Assembly: GCA_964646345.1 (NCBI GenBank)
Contig: CAZYDU010000006.1
Coordinates: 1-64,000, forward strand
Length of the DNA stretch: 64,000 nucleotides
From: RGIG1681 sp964646345
GTDB lineage: Bacteria > Bacillota > Clostridia > Christensenellales > UBA1242
Reading direction: 5' to 3'
The notes below the pieces were generated by a model that had not been told where the DNA came from, did not search any database, and saw nothing but the letters and a program-made list of their open reading frames with translations. A program made the translations under genes and the position numbers. Below, piece after piece: positions 51,003-59,603 of the stretch. The number at the start of each line of letters is the position of its first letter. The first letter of the stretch is position 1.

Positions 51003-53597
51003 TTATTTTCCGTAATAAGCTTTTTTATACATTTCCTTAATTTCTTCAATTTTTGGATATCTTGGATTTGCCCCAGTACACTGGTCGTCAAAAGCTTGCT
51101 CACTCATTTCATCAAGTGTAGCCAAGAAATCTTCTTCAGAAACCCCGTATTCACGAATAGTTTTCTTGATACCAATTTTCTCTTTAAGTTCATCAATGGC
51201 TTTGATTAAGTTTTCAAGTTTTTCATCATCATTATTACCACCAAGACCTAAACTTTCAGAAATTTCCGCATATCTTCTTTTTGTTCTAGGACTTTCATAT
51301 TGTGGGAAAGTACCCATCTTAGCAGGAGTTTCACTTGCATTAAATCTCAAAACTTCGTCAAGCATCAATGCATTGGCAATACCATGAGCAATATGATGGA
51401 AAGCACCAAGTTTGTGTGCCATTGAGTGGCATACCCCTAAAAATGCATTAGCAAAAGCCATACCAGCCATTGTTGCGGCATTAGCTGTTTTTTCACGAGC
51501 TTCTGGGTCATTTGCTCCATTTTCATAAGCACGTGGCAAATATTCAAATAGCATTTTCAAACTTTGAATAGCTAAACCATCAGTAAACTCTGTTGCCATC
51601 ATAGAAGCATAAGCTTCCAAGCTATGAGAAACTGCATCAATACCAGATGCCGAAGTCAATCCCTTTGGAGCATTATCCATCATATTAGCATCAACAATAG
51701 CCATATTAGGCAATAATTCATAATCAGCGAGCGGATACTTAACACCCGTTTTTTCATCAGTTATAACAGCAAAAGGAGTAACTTCACTACCAGTTCCTGC
51801 ACTAGTTGGAACTGCTATAAAGTAAGCTTTCTCGCCCATTTTTGGGAAAGTGTAAACTCTTTTTCTAATATCCATGAAACGCATAGCAAGGTCTGCAAAG
51901 TCAACTTCAGGGTGTTCATACAATACCCACATAATTTTACCAGCGTCCATAGCAGAACCGCCACCAACTGCAATAATACAGTCCGGATTGAAAGCTCTTA
52001 TTTGTTCAACACCTTCCTTTGCACAAGCTAGTGTTGGGTCAGGTGCAACGTTTGAGAAAACACTATATGTAATACCCATTTCAGTAAGCTTATCAGTGAT
52101 AGGTTTTGTGTAACCATTATTAAATAAGAACGAATCGGTTACAATAAATACTCTCTTTTTATTTAATACATTTTTGAGTTCTTCCAAAGCAACAGGAAGG
52201 CAACCCCTTTTCATATAAACCTTGCTAGGTGTTCTAAACCACAACATATTTTCTCTCCTTTCTGCAACTGTCTTAACATTCAATAAATGTTTAATTCCAA
52301 CATTTTCACTAACACTATTTCCACCCCAAGAGCCACAACCAAGGGTAAGTGATGGGGTTAATTTGAAGTTATATAAGTCTCCGATCCCGCCTTGAGAAGC
52401 TGGAGTATTAACCAAAACTCTGCAAGTCTTCATACGATTATAAAACTTTTCTAGTTTTTCTTGCTGTGTTAATGTATTAAGATAAATTGTCGAAGTGTGA
52501 CCAAGCCCGCCATCTTCAATGAGTTTATCGGCTTTGTTGATAGCATCATCAAAGTCTTCTGCATAATAAAATCCAAGAATAGGACTAAGTTTTTCATGAG
52601 CAAAAGCTTCTGATAGGTCTGTACTTTGAACTTCGCCAATCAATATTTTTGTTTCAACTGGAACAGAAACACCTGCAAGTTCTGCAATATAATGAGCTGT
52701 TTGACCAACAATTTTTGAGTTTAATGCACCATTAATAATAATAGTATCACGAAGTTTTTGAGTCTCATCGGGACTTAAAAAGTAACAACCCCTAACCTTA
52801 AACTCTTTTTTTACTTCTTCATAAACTTCTTTGCAAACAATAACTGATTGTTCACTAGCACAAATCATACCATTATCAAATGTCTTTGAATGAATGATAG
52901 AGTTTACTGCAAGTTTAATATCGGCAGAACTATCAATGACTGCTGGGGTATTTCCCGCACCAACACCAAGTGCTGGGGTTGAACTTGAATATGCCGCCTT
53001 AACAAGTCCTGGACCACCTGTTGCCAAAATAATATCCGATTCTTTCATAAGAAGACTTGTTAAATCAAGTGTTGGTTCATCTATCCAACCAATAATATCT
53101 TTTGGAGCACCAGCTTTTATTGCAGCATTCAAAACAAGTTTTGTTGCTTCGATTGTGCATTTCTTTGCTCTTGGGTGTGGGCTAATGATGATAGCATTCC
53201 TTGTTTTTAAAGCAATGAGTGTTTTAAATATTGCCGTTGATGTTGGGTTTGTTGTTGGAATAATACCACAAATAACACCAATAGGTTCTAAAACCTTTTT
53301 TATACCATAAATTTTATCATCTTCAACAACACCAACCGTTTGAACGTCTTTATATTTATTGTAAATATATTCTGCTGCAAAATGATTTTTTATAACCTTA
53401 TCTTCCACAAGCCCCATACCGGTTTCTTCGACCGCAAGTTTTGCAAGTGGAATTCTTGCCATATTCGCTTCTCTTGATGCTTCAAAAAAGATTTTGTCAA
53501 CTTGTTCCTGTGAAAACTTTGCAAATTCTTTTTGTGCATTTCGAACTCTTTCAATTAATTCTTCTAGCGATTCTTGTGAGTTAACTATATCTTGCAT
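51003..53597 (-). CDS. adhE: Bifunctional acetaldehyde-CoA/alcohol dehydrogenase
   Basis: 864 residues. Reduces acetyl-CoA to acetaldehyde and then ethanol, re-oxidising NADH in fermentation. N-terminal aldehyde dehydrogenase (about 1-440), with the nucleophile in NGMICASEQ; linker; C-terminal iron-dependent alcohol dehydrogenase (about 455-864), with nucleotide loop GGGSAMDAGK and metal ligands in DAVSHSLEAY and CHSMAHKLGAFHHIAHG. The protein likely forms spirosomes as its relatives do. GGGGGAA lies before the ATG. Strong promoter upstream. Confidence 0.97.
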   Translation of the reverse strand: MQDIVNSQESLEELIERVRNAQKEFAKFSQEQVDKIFFEASREANMARIPLAKLAVEETGMGLVEDKVIKNHFAAEYIYNKYKDVQTVGVVEDDKIYGIKKVLEPIGVICGIIPTTNPTSTAIFKTLIALKTRNAIIISPHPRAKKCTIEATKLVLNAAIKAGAPKDIIGWIDEPTLDLTSLLMKESDIILATGGPGLVKAAYSSSTPALGVGAGNTPAVIDSSADIKLAVNSIIHSKTFDNGMICASEQSVIVCKEVYEEVKKEFKVRGCYFLSPDETQKLRDTIIINGALNSKIVGQTAHYIAELAGVSVPVETKILIGEVQSTDLSEAFAHEKLSPILGFYYAEDFDDAINKADKLIEDGGLGHTSTIYLNTLTQQEKLEKFYNRMKTCRVLVNTPASQGGIGDLYNFKLTPSLTLGCGSWGGNSVSENVGIKHLLNVKTVAERRENMLWFRTPSKVYMKRGCLPVALEELKNVLNKKRVFIVTDSFLFNNGYTKPITDKLTEMGITYSVFSNVAPDPTLACAKEGVEQIRAFNPDCIIAVGGGSAMDAGKIMWVLYEHPEVDFADLAMRFMDIRKRVYTFPKMGEKAYFIAVPTSAGTGSEVTPFAVITDEKTGVKYPLADYELLPNMAIVDANMMDNAPKGLTSASGIDAVSHSLEAYASMMATEFTDGLAIQSLKMLFEYLPRAYENGANDPEAREKTANAATMAGMAFANAFLGVCHSMAHKLGAFHHIAHGIANALMLDEVLRFNASETPAKMGTFPQYESPRTKRRYAEISESLGLGGNNDDEKLENLIKAIDELKEKIGIKKTIREYGVSEEDFLATLDEMSEQAFDDQCTGANPRYPKIEEIKEMYKKAYYGK

Positions 53598-53635
53598 TAA
53601 AAAATTTCCCCCTAAACTCTTATATTTCCTTAATT

Positions 53636-53664
53636 ATTATACGGTCAATTAAAATTTTGGTCAA
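53636..53664 (-). promoter_or_regulatory. Promoter of adhE
   Basis: Minus strand TTGACC (53664-53659), 17-base spacer, TATAAT (53641-53636). A second TTGACC lies within the spacer. I see no Rex palindrome. Confidence 0.65.
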
Positions 53665-53750
53665 ACGAAATTATACCCATTATGCACAAAATTAAATCAA
53701 CGACAAAACCAACTAAAAATAAAATTATATATCCTAATTTTAAATACATC

Positions 53751-53778
53751 TTGACTAATCCGTAAAAAATCTTAAAAT
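53751..53778 (+). promoter_or_regulatory. Promoter of the long PHP gene
   Basis: TTGACT (53751-53756), 16-base spacer, TAAAAT (53773-53778). Confidence 0.55.
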
Positions 53779-53795
53779 AGTAATTGGAGAGAACA

Positions 53796-55121
53796 ATGAA
53801 TCACACATATTTAGATAATTGGAAACAAAGAGCAATAGCAAAAAGTGAAGGACGTGGCAAATTTTTAAGTTTTGCATTTGAAAAACCTGCTGGGAAGTTT
53901 GATATAACAGTGGATATGCACGGACACACAGAAACATACTCAGACGGCAAACGTTCAGCACAATTTTATGCTGAAAAAGCCAAAAAACTTGGAATTTTTG
54001 CAATTACTGACCATGACAGTATTGGAAAAAATGCCCAAGAAGCCAACGAAATAAACGGCGTTGAAGTCACTTGCAGACTAGACCCAAACAATGAAATAGA
54101 AATATTGGTTTATGGCTATGACTTTGATAAAGCTAACCAACTTATTCACGATGGTTCTTTTCCCTTTTTAGATAAAACCTTTAAGCTTTCGAGAAATATT
54201 GAACTTGCAAAACGCAGACTTGAACTTTGCAATAAACTCAATCTCACAGACAATCCGATAAGTTTAAGTGACGTACTGCAAATTAAAGTGATTGACGATA
54301 ACGGCAAAACGAAAACACTAACGCTAAAAGAAATTGGGGTTAATGCAAATGACATTATCACATTTGGAAAACCATTACCTGAAACTGTTGAATATAACGG
54401 AAAACTTCATAAAATAAATTATGATTTTTTGATTAGAAAAACTTTTAATTTAATTCATGGTAGCAAAAATGGCATAAAGTTTTTAAACGAAAAAGCAAAA
54501 AAGGATAATTCTTTTAATCCAGACTCAGCTGACCATTTCTTAAAAAAAATCATTTCAAATAAAAAGGGCGAACTCTATGTAGATGGTTCTAAATTTTGGC
54601 CAACAGCAAGCGATGTTATTGAATTTGCAAAAGCAACTGGCGGTGTTGCGATTCTCGCTCACCCATTTGGATACAATAAAAAAATAAATATAACAACCCT
54701 TGAACTTCTTGAAATAGCAAAACATCTCGGTGTAGATGGAATTGAAGTTTGGCATGGTTTCAACCAAAGCGATGAAATCGAGTTTTTATATAAATATGCT
54801 TTCGCAAATGACTTACTTATAACAATGGGGTCAGATACACATGGTTTTGTTTCCACTCAAGGAGACGAAACCGCACCAGGAATATTTCCAGGTGTTGGTC
54901 ATGAATCAAGATTTACAAAGAATAACATTAACAACACTATTGGAAGTCTTTATAATCTGCACCACTATGGCTCAGGCGAATGGCGTAACGAAAAAGAATT
55001 TGATTTAGACAACCTTCCAACAAGTATTGTAGAAGTATTTCAAAATCAACTAACTCAACTAAGCAAACATGGTAATCCTTCACCCCCACAAAACAATAAT
55101 CAAAAAGAAATAGAAAAATAA
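53796..55121 (+). CDS. PHP-domain protein, long form
   Basis: 441 residues from the ATG at 53796 (TTGGAGAG seven bases upstream). The N-terminal part has the PHP metal sites DMHGHTETYSDGKRS and FAITDHDSIGKN, and EVTCRLDPN; the second half has VAILAHPFGYN, VDGIEVWHGF and ITMGSDTHGF. Between them a helical insertion of about 150 residues (about 130-285) is absent from ordinary PHP phosphoesterases. The C-terminal tail is Gln/Asn-rich. It is likely a phosphoesterase; the substrate is unknown. It is divergent from adhE. Confidence 0.85.
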   Translation: MNHTYLDNWKQRAIAKSEGRGKFLSFAFEKPAGKFDITVDMHGHTETYSDGKRSAQFYAEKAKKLGIFAITDHDSIGKNAQEANEINGVEVTCRLDPNNEIEILVYGYDFDKANQLIHDGSFPFLDKTFKLSRNIELAKRRLELCNKLNLTDNPISLSDVLQIKVIDDNGKTKTLTLKEIGVNANDIITFGKPLPETVEYNGKLHKINYDFLIRKTFNLIHGSKNGIKFLNEKAKKDNSFNPDSADHFLKKIISNKKGELYVDGSKFWPTASDVIEFAKATGGVAILAHPFGYNKKINITTLELLEIAKHLGVDGIEVWHGFNQSDEIEFLYKYAFANDLLITMGSDTHGFVSTQGDETAPGIFPGVGHESRFTKNNINNTIGSLYNLHHYGSGEWRNEKEFDLDNLPTSIVEVFQNQLTQLSKHGNPSPPQNNNQKEIEK

Positions 55122-55148
55122 AAAGGAGATAACAATCTCCTTTTTATT
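55122..55148 (+). terminator. Terminator after the long PHP gene
   Basis: AAAAAGGAGAT / ATCTCCTTTTT stem with AACA loop. Confidence 0.85.
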
Positions 55149-55185
55149 TATACACTTCACATAAAAACGCAAACTAAGCAAAAAA

Positions 55186-55231
55186 AACAAGCAAAATTAG
55201 CTTTATTATCTAACTTTTGCTTGTTTTTATT
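55186..55231 (-). terminator. Terminator after the Lys/Thr-rich gene
   Basis: AACAAGCAAAA / TTTTGCTTGTT stem with a long loop. Confidence 0.75.
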
Positions 55232-55799
55232 ATGCATTCATCATTCGAATATCACAATCAAAGAGCGAACCAATTCTGGCAACTCTAATGATTTGATTTG
55301 CTTCGCTATCAAAATCTACAGATTCATAAGCATTTTTAACTTTCTCAGTTTTAATTTCATTATCAATTTTTAGAGCAGAAACTTCTTCCTTTACTGCATC
55401 TTGTTTTTTTGCTGTAGTCTTTCTAGCAGTTGTCTTTGCAGTGGTAGTTTTTGATTTTGTTACAGATTTTGCGTTTTTTGTTGTTGTTTTTTCATTCTTT
55501 TCACTTAAAATTGCGTTTTTTTCAACAACATCTTTTCTAAACGAAAAATCAAAATAGTCTTCCACTTGACTTACCTTAGATTTAACAGTTTTCTTTGATT
55601 CACCACTAACATTTTTTTCGAAACCACGTTCAACATTACTCTTAACTTTTTTTGCACTACTTGAATTATTAATTTCAACAATACCAAATGTTTCGATTTC
55701 TTTTTTTTCTTCAGGTTTTACTTTTTTTGAAGTGACAGTTTTTGCCGAACTTTTCAAATTTTTATCTTGAATGTCTATTGTAACTAAATTCTTTGTCAT
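55230..55799 (-). CDS. Lys/Thr-rich low-complexity hypothetical protein
   Basis: 189 residues. About half is Lys, Thr, Ser, Val and Ala. The middle (about 105-140) has runs such as TKSKTTTAKTTARKTTAKK, recalling histone-H1-like or HU-extension tails that bind nucleic acid. Only the last 30 residues (EANQIIRVARIGSLFDCDIRMMN) look like structured sequence. GGGG precedes the ATG. The leader contains a 13-pair hairpin (55826-55861). DNA or RNA binding is a guess from composition. Co-regulation with its neighbours is not evident. Confidence 0.7.
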   Translation of the reverse strand: MTKNLVTIDIQDKNLKSSAKTVTSKKVKPEEKKEIETFGIVEINNSSSAKKVKSNVERGFEKNVSGESKKTVKSKVSQVEDYFDFSFRKDVVEKNAILSEKNEKTTTKNAKSVTKSKTTTAKTTARKTTAKKQDAVKEEVSALKIDNEIKTEKVKNAYESVDFDSEANQIIRVARIGSLFDCDIRMMNA

Positions 55800-55825
55800 A
55801 TCAATTCCCCTTATTATATCTCAAC

Positions 55826-55861
55826 AACCATAAATAACTTTTATATGTGTTATTTATGGTT
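55826..55861 (-). promoter_or_regulatory. 13-pair hairpin in the leader of the Lys/Thr-rich gene
   Basis: AACCATAAATAAC / GTTATTTATGGTT, 13 perfect pairs around a 10-base loop, about 11 bases after the predicted transcription start and before the ribosome site. Confidence 0.55.
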
Positions 55862-55878
55862 TTTATATTTATAACCAT

Positions 55879-55907
55879 ATTATAAAACAAATAATCAAGT
55901 TTGTAAA
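55879..55907 (-). promoter_or_regulatory. Promoter of the Lys/Thr-rich gene
   Basis: Minus strand TTTACA (55907-55902), 17-base spacer, TATAAT (55884-55879). Confidence 0.65.
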
Positions 55908-55959
55908 TAGTTATGAAATAATTTTTTTGAATTTTTTTCAATTCGGTAAATTTAATAAC

Positions 55960-56478
55960 TTATGCAAATTCAATTTCGTCAATTTTATCAAAATTTATAC
56001 TATAAATTGTAATTTTCTTACCTTCAACTACAGCAAAAGCTTTAGGACTAGAAAATCTTGGCGAAGCAATCGAACCAGGACAAAAACGAATAACACCATC
56101 TCTTTTTTCAATAAAAGGTCTATGGACATGCCCTTGCATTATAACTTTCACCCCATATTTTCCTAAATTCATATCGTCAAGCTTATGCCCGTGACATGCA
56201 AAAGCCAAAGTTCCATTTAAATTTACAAACGTATTTTCTTGAAATAAAAATTTTGCATTAATTGGTTCATAATACCAATCATTGTTTCCCTTAACAATTT
56301 CGAGTTTGTCGGCAATCGTATTTAGCTTCTCAACCATTTTATTCGCATCAACACCAAAGGTATCGCCCAAAATAACAAGCTTATCAGCCTTTAATTTTTC
56401 AAGCAATTCAATGGTGTTATCGAGTGCTTGCATATTTCCATGAATATCAGAAACAATTAGTATTTTTTTATCATTCAT
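55960..56478 (-). CDS. YfcE/MJ0936-type metallophosphoesterase
   Basis: 172 residues from the ATG at 56478, with GGAG before it. Small calcineurin-like phosphodiesterase with two-metal site: VSDIHGN, LGDTFG, GNNDWY, ACHGH and MQGHVHRP, in the family order. It probably hydrolyses phosphodiesters in the cytosol; the natural substrate is unknown. It lies after lysS on the same strand, but a terminator stands between them. Confidence 0.92.
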   Translation of the reverse strand: MNDKKILIVSDIHGNMQALDNTIELLEKLKADKLVILGDTFGVDANKMVEKLNTIADKLEIVKGNNDWYYEPINAKFLFQENTFVNLNGTLAFACHGHKLDDMNLGKYGVKVIMQGHVHRPFIEKRDGVIRFCPGSIASPRFSSPKAFAVVEGKKITIYSINFDKIDEIEFA

Positions 56479-56502
56479 AACAATCTCCACAAATTTTACG
56501 AA

Positions 56503-56532
56503 AAGAAAAATGCTCCATTTGGAGCACTCTCG
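56503..56532 (-). terminator. Terminator after lysS
   Basis: TGCTCCA / TGGAGCA stem followed on the minus strand by TTTTTCTTTT. Confidence 0.85.
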
Positions 56533-56548
56533 TTACTTTCGCTCCCCA

Positions 56549-58018
56549 TTATTTCATTAGTGGGAATAAAACAACATCTCTAATAGATTCTTGACCATAG
56601 ATAAGCATTAAAAGTCTATCTAGTCCGCAACCCAAACCTGAGATTGGTGGCATACCATGTTCCATAGCAAGCATAAAACTTTCATCTAAATCCATAGCTT
56701 CATCATCGCCTTGATTTTTAGCAATAAGCTGGTCTTCAAAAGCCTTTCTTTGTTGAATAGGGTTAACAAGTTCTGAGTAAGCCTTGCAAAGTTCAGTTCC
56801 CATAACAACAACTTGAAAAACATCAATTCTTCTTTCATCTTCGTCATTACGGCGAGCTAGCGGAATTAATGATGCTGGATAATTATAAAGAATTGTAGGT
56901 TGCACAATGTTTTCTCTAATTTTCTTTTTGTAAACAAAATCTACAATTTGACTAACTGATTTATAATCTTCCAAATCAGACATTGTAAACAAACCTTTTT
57001 CAACAATTCTTTTCTTTAAATTTTCTGGGTCATCTTCAGCCAAGAAATCAAAACCAAAAATTTCACGCATAGACTCAACATAATTGATTCTGTCGAAATT
57101 TTCTTTGCCAAAATCCAAAACTACACCATCTTTTTCAATGGTAGCTTTGCCAGTAAGCTCTAAAAGAAGATTTTTGATAAATCCTTGGAAAAATTTAATA
57201 TTATCTTCAAAATCCCAGTAAGCCGCATACCACTCAACTTGAGTAAACTCTTGCAAGTGTTGAGTATCCATACCTTCATTCCTGAAGCATTTTGCAACTT
57301 CAAAAACCCTATCAAAACCACCAGCAACACATTGTTTTAAGTATGTTTCAGGTGCAATACGAAGATTAAGTTCTTTGTCTAATGCATTATGATGAGTGAA
57401 AAATGGTCTTGCACTTGCACCGCAAACTGCAGTTTGAAGAATTGGTGTTTCTACTTCCAAGAAATCATTTTGACCTAAATATTTTCTGATAAATGCCAAA
57501 AGCTTGCTTCTGCCCAAGAACACTTCTCTTGTTTCTTCATTAGAAATAAGGTCAAGATATCTCTGACGATATTTTGCTTCAGTATCAGTAAGTCCATGAA
57601 ATTTTTCAGGAAGTGGGCGAAGTGCTTTAGAAAGTAATGTAACCTTTTCAGCCTTAACTGTTACTTCACCAGTTTGTGTTGTGTAAACTTCACCTTCAAC
57701 ACCAACAAAGTCGCCAATATCAATCATCTTTTTATAAAAATCATAAGCTTGTTCATCAAGTTCATTTCTGCCAACTGAAACTTGAATTTTAGACTCAAGA
57801 TTTCTGATTTGCATAAATCCAAATTTACCCATAATACGTCTGAAAACGATACGGCCAGCAATTCTAACTTTTTCACCTATCTTTTCACGTGCTTCAGATA
57901 TTTTGCAAGAACAATCAAACTTGGCTTTATAAACAATCTCGCCATTTTTTTGAAGTTCGTCAATTTTAGCTTTTCTAACATCAAGTTCACTTGATAAATT
58001 TTGTGTTTGTTGTTCCAT
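56549..58018 (-). CDS. lysS: Lysyl-tRNA synthetase, class II
   Basis: 489 residues from the ATG at 58018, with AAGGAG seven bases upstream; the frame extends to 58111 but that part overlaps the promoter. Charges tRNA-Lys. An OB-fold anticodon-binding domain (about 45-150) precedes the class II catalytic core: motif 1 around FLEVETPILQTAVCGA, motif 2 FRNEGMDTQHLQEFTQVEWY, and motif 3 GLGCGLDRLLMLI. Full length. Confidence 0.96.
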   Translation of the reverse strand: MEQQTQNLSSELDVRKAKIDELQKNGEIVYKAKFDCSCKISEAREKIGEKVRIAGRIVFRRIMGKFGFMQIRNLESKIQVSVGRNELDEQAYDFYKKMIDIGDFVGVEGEVYTTQTGEVTVKAEKVTLLSKALRPLPEKFHGLTDTEAKYRQRYLDLISNEETREVFLGRSKLLAFIRKYLGQNDFLEVETPILQTAVCGASARPFFTHHNALDKELNLRIAPETYLKQCVAGGFDRVFEVAKCFRNEGMDTQHLQEFTQVEWYAAYWDFEDNIKFFQGFIKNLLLELTGKATIEKDGVVLDFGKENFDRINYVESMREIFGFDFLAEDDPENLKKRIVEKGLFTMSDLEDYKSVSQIVDFVYKKKIRENIVQPTILYNYPASLIPLARRNDEDERRIDVFQVVVMGTELCKAYSELVNPIQQRKAFEDQLIAKNQGDDEAMDLDESFMLAMEHGMPPISGLGCGLDRLLMLIYGQESIRDVVLFPLMK

Positions 58019-58082
58019 AATTTTCTCCTTAAAAATGTATTTACAACCGAAATGTCCATAAATTTCAGCCTTTACACCGCAA

Positions 58083-58111
58083 ATAATACCACAAATTAGC
58101 CCGCTAGTCAA
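58083..58111 (-). promoter_or_regulatory. Promoter of lysS
   Basis: Minus strand TTGACT (58111-58106), 17-base spacer, TATTAT (58088-58083). No T-box structure is seen in the short leader. Confidence 0.65.
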
Positions 58112-58276
58112 TGAAAATTAAAATTTATCAGATGATTTCACAATTTTAACAACTTCTGTTTATTTTTTAACACCATTTCATACAAAATAATTATTTAGTT
58201 TTTATCTCAATTTTATATCTTTTTGCCAAATCATTTCATGCAAAAATAATTTTCTATTACTTCATTTCCTTTTCCA

Positions 58277-58317
58277 TGTCATTTCAAACGAAGTGAAACG
58301 TAGCCGAGAAATCCCCC
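58277..58317. repeat. Interspersed repeat, single copy
   Basis: TGTCATTTCAAACGAAGTGA through GAGAAATCCCCC: same ends as the 5343-5520 family, one arm only. Confidence 0.65.
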
Positions 58318-58336
58318 AACCCGAAGAAATACAACT

Positions 58337-58879
58337 CTACAAATGGTCATTAGATTCAAAAACATATAAAAGCATATCTTGTTTCCCGTCAACGAACCCA
58401 AAGTAATCACTTATGATTTTTTCAAATTTTAACCCACACTTTTCTAAAACCCTTTTAGATGCAATGTTTTTTATAGCACAGCCACCTTCAAATCTTTTTA
58501 CTTTAACTTTTAAAATAGCATAATCCATTACACATCGCAATGCTTCACTCATGTAACCATTTCCTGTATATCTATTATCAATGGCATAATTAACCCGAAC
58601 GGTATCACTATCAACAATCTTTAAATTTACCGAGCCGATAATTTTGTTACTTTCTTTCAAAACAATCGCCCAATTATAAAAATCTAATTTTTCATATTTC
58701 TCTTGAAACTCTGTAAAAATTTTTTCTTGCTCAAAATGACCAATTTTTTGTTTTCCAGCATAATACAAAAACTCAAGTTGATTTCTATATCCGCTACACA
58801 CTTCTTTAGCATCTAAAATCTCAAATTTTCTTAATAACAATCTCTCGGTTTCAAGCTTTTTAGTCCCCAAATTAATCAT
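58337..58879 (-). CDS. GNAT acetyltransferase, RimJ/RimL type
   Basis: 180 residues from the ATG at 58879. GCN5-related acetyltransferase that may modify protein N termini or small molecules. LETERLLLRKF at the N terminus and the acetyl-CoA part YTGNGYMSEALRCVMDYA (normally R/Q-x-x-G-x-A) and NIASKRVLEKCGLKFE near the end are the RimL pattern. No good ribosome site is present; GGGA lies 11 bases upstream, so the start is provisional. Confidence 0.85.
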   Translation of the reverse strand: MINLGTKKLETERLLLRKFEILDAKEVCSGYRNQLEFLYYAGKQKIGHFEQEKIFTEFQEKYEKLDFYNWAIVLKESNKIIGSVNLKIVDSDTVRVNYAIDNRYTGNGYMSEALRCVMDYAILKVKVKRFEGGCAIKNIASKRVLEKCGLKFEKIISDYFGFVDGKQDMLLYVFESNDHL

Positions 58880-59113
58880 AAACACTTTTTCCCATAATCT
58901 CAAAACAGAATAATAATTTTATAGCAAAACTATAAATTTATAAATATATAATACCAATTAATTATAATTTTATCCACAACTCTTATACACACTAACCCTT
59001 AATATCTTATTTTCCCAAAAACCTATCAGCACACCCAAATACAACAATTATCATGCTATACTATTCGTCACCACAACCAACAACCATAAATTAACTAAAT
59101 ATGTTAAAATATC
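58880..59113. other. Non-coding stretch before the tRNA-Thr promoter
   Basis: AT-rich. An extended -10 (TGC TATAAA, minus strand near 58920) may serve the acetyltransferase. Nothing else is seen. Confidence 0.35.
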
Positions 59114-59142
59114 TTGACAAACTACACTTTGTTTTATATAAT
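59114..59142 (+). promoter_or_regulatory. Perfect consensus promoter upstream of tRNA-Thr
   Basis: TTGACA (59114-59119), 17-base spacer, TATAAT (59137-59142). The predicted start is near 59149, about 160 bases before the tRNA. Confidence 0.7.
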
Positions 59143-59310
59143 TTTATCCGTTAGTAACCTAAAATTTGCTAACAAATTAATCTATAAACAAACAACATTA
59201 AATCAATGTTTGCTAATGTAGCACTGACACAAGCACCGCATTGGTAAAATTAAAAAAGCACATTTTTACCACTCAAATTTATCACAAAATTTAATCAAAA
59301 ATAGCATTAT

Positions 59311-59385
59311 GCTACTGTGGCTCAGCGGTAGAGCACTGCCTTGGTAAGGCAGGGGTCACGGGTCCGATTCCCGTCAGTAGCTCCA
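59311..59385 (+). tRNA. tRNA-Thr (GGT)
   Basis: 75 bases with encoded CCA (59383-59385). Acceptor GCTACTG/CAGTAGC, anticodon stem CTGCC/GGCAG around TTGGTAA, T arm ACGGG-TCCGATT-CCCGT. Only a single tRNA in this transcript. Confidence 0.95.
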
Positions 59386-59390
59386 TTAAT

Positions 59391-59438
59391 AAAACCCTTG
59401 AAAAACCTAGAAAAAATAGGCACTTTCAAGGGTTTTTG
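59391..59438 (+). terminator. Terminator after tRNA-Thr
   Basis: AAAACCCTTGAAA / TTTCAAGGGTTTT stem, T-run. Confidence 0.85.
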
Positions 59439-59506
59439 TTTTGCAAAAAATAGAGAGCACTTCCTTATCTAGTGGAGCAAAAAGTGTAGTGATTTTTACA
59501 AAAAAA

Positions 59507-59546
59507 TAGACCGATAGTCAAAATTTCAACTATCGGTCTTATTCTT
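59507..59546. terminator. Second strong hairpin after tRNA-Thr
   Basis: AGACCGATAGT / ACTATCGGTCT perfect stem followed by T-rich sequence. Confidence 0.75.
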
Positions 59547-59572
59547 TCTAAAACTACCCCAAACTGATACAT

Positions 59573-59592
59573 TTGCTGTCAATTGCTGTCAA
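59573..59592. repeat. Tandem TTGCTGTCAA repeats downstream of tRNA-Thr
   Basis: TTGCTGTCAA at 59573-59582 and 59583-59592, a 10-base period. The arrangement (tRNA, terminators, phased TGCT repeats) parallels that after tRNA-fMet at 1085-1114. It may be a relic of integrase arm sites. Confidence 0.4.
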
Positions 59593-59603
59593 ATTTTATA
59601 ATA

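Noticed and set aside
53636..53664. Rex operator at adhE
   Set aside because: I looked for a TTGTGA-type inverted repeat and found only the direct TTGACC boxes of the promoter.
58019..58111. 31-residue N-terminal extension of lysS
   Set aside because: Lies over the promoter and leader; the strong AAGGAG site precedes the ATG at 58018.
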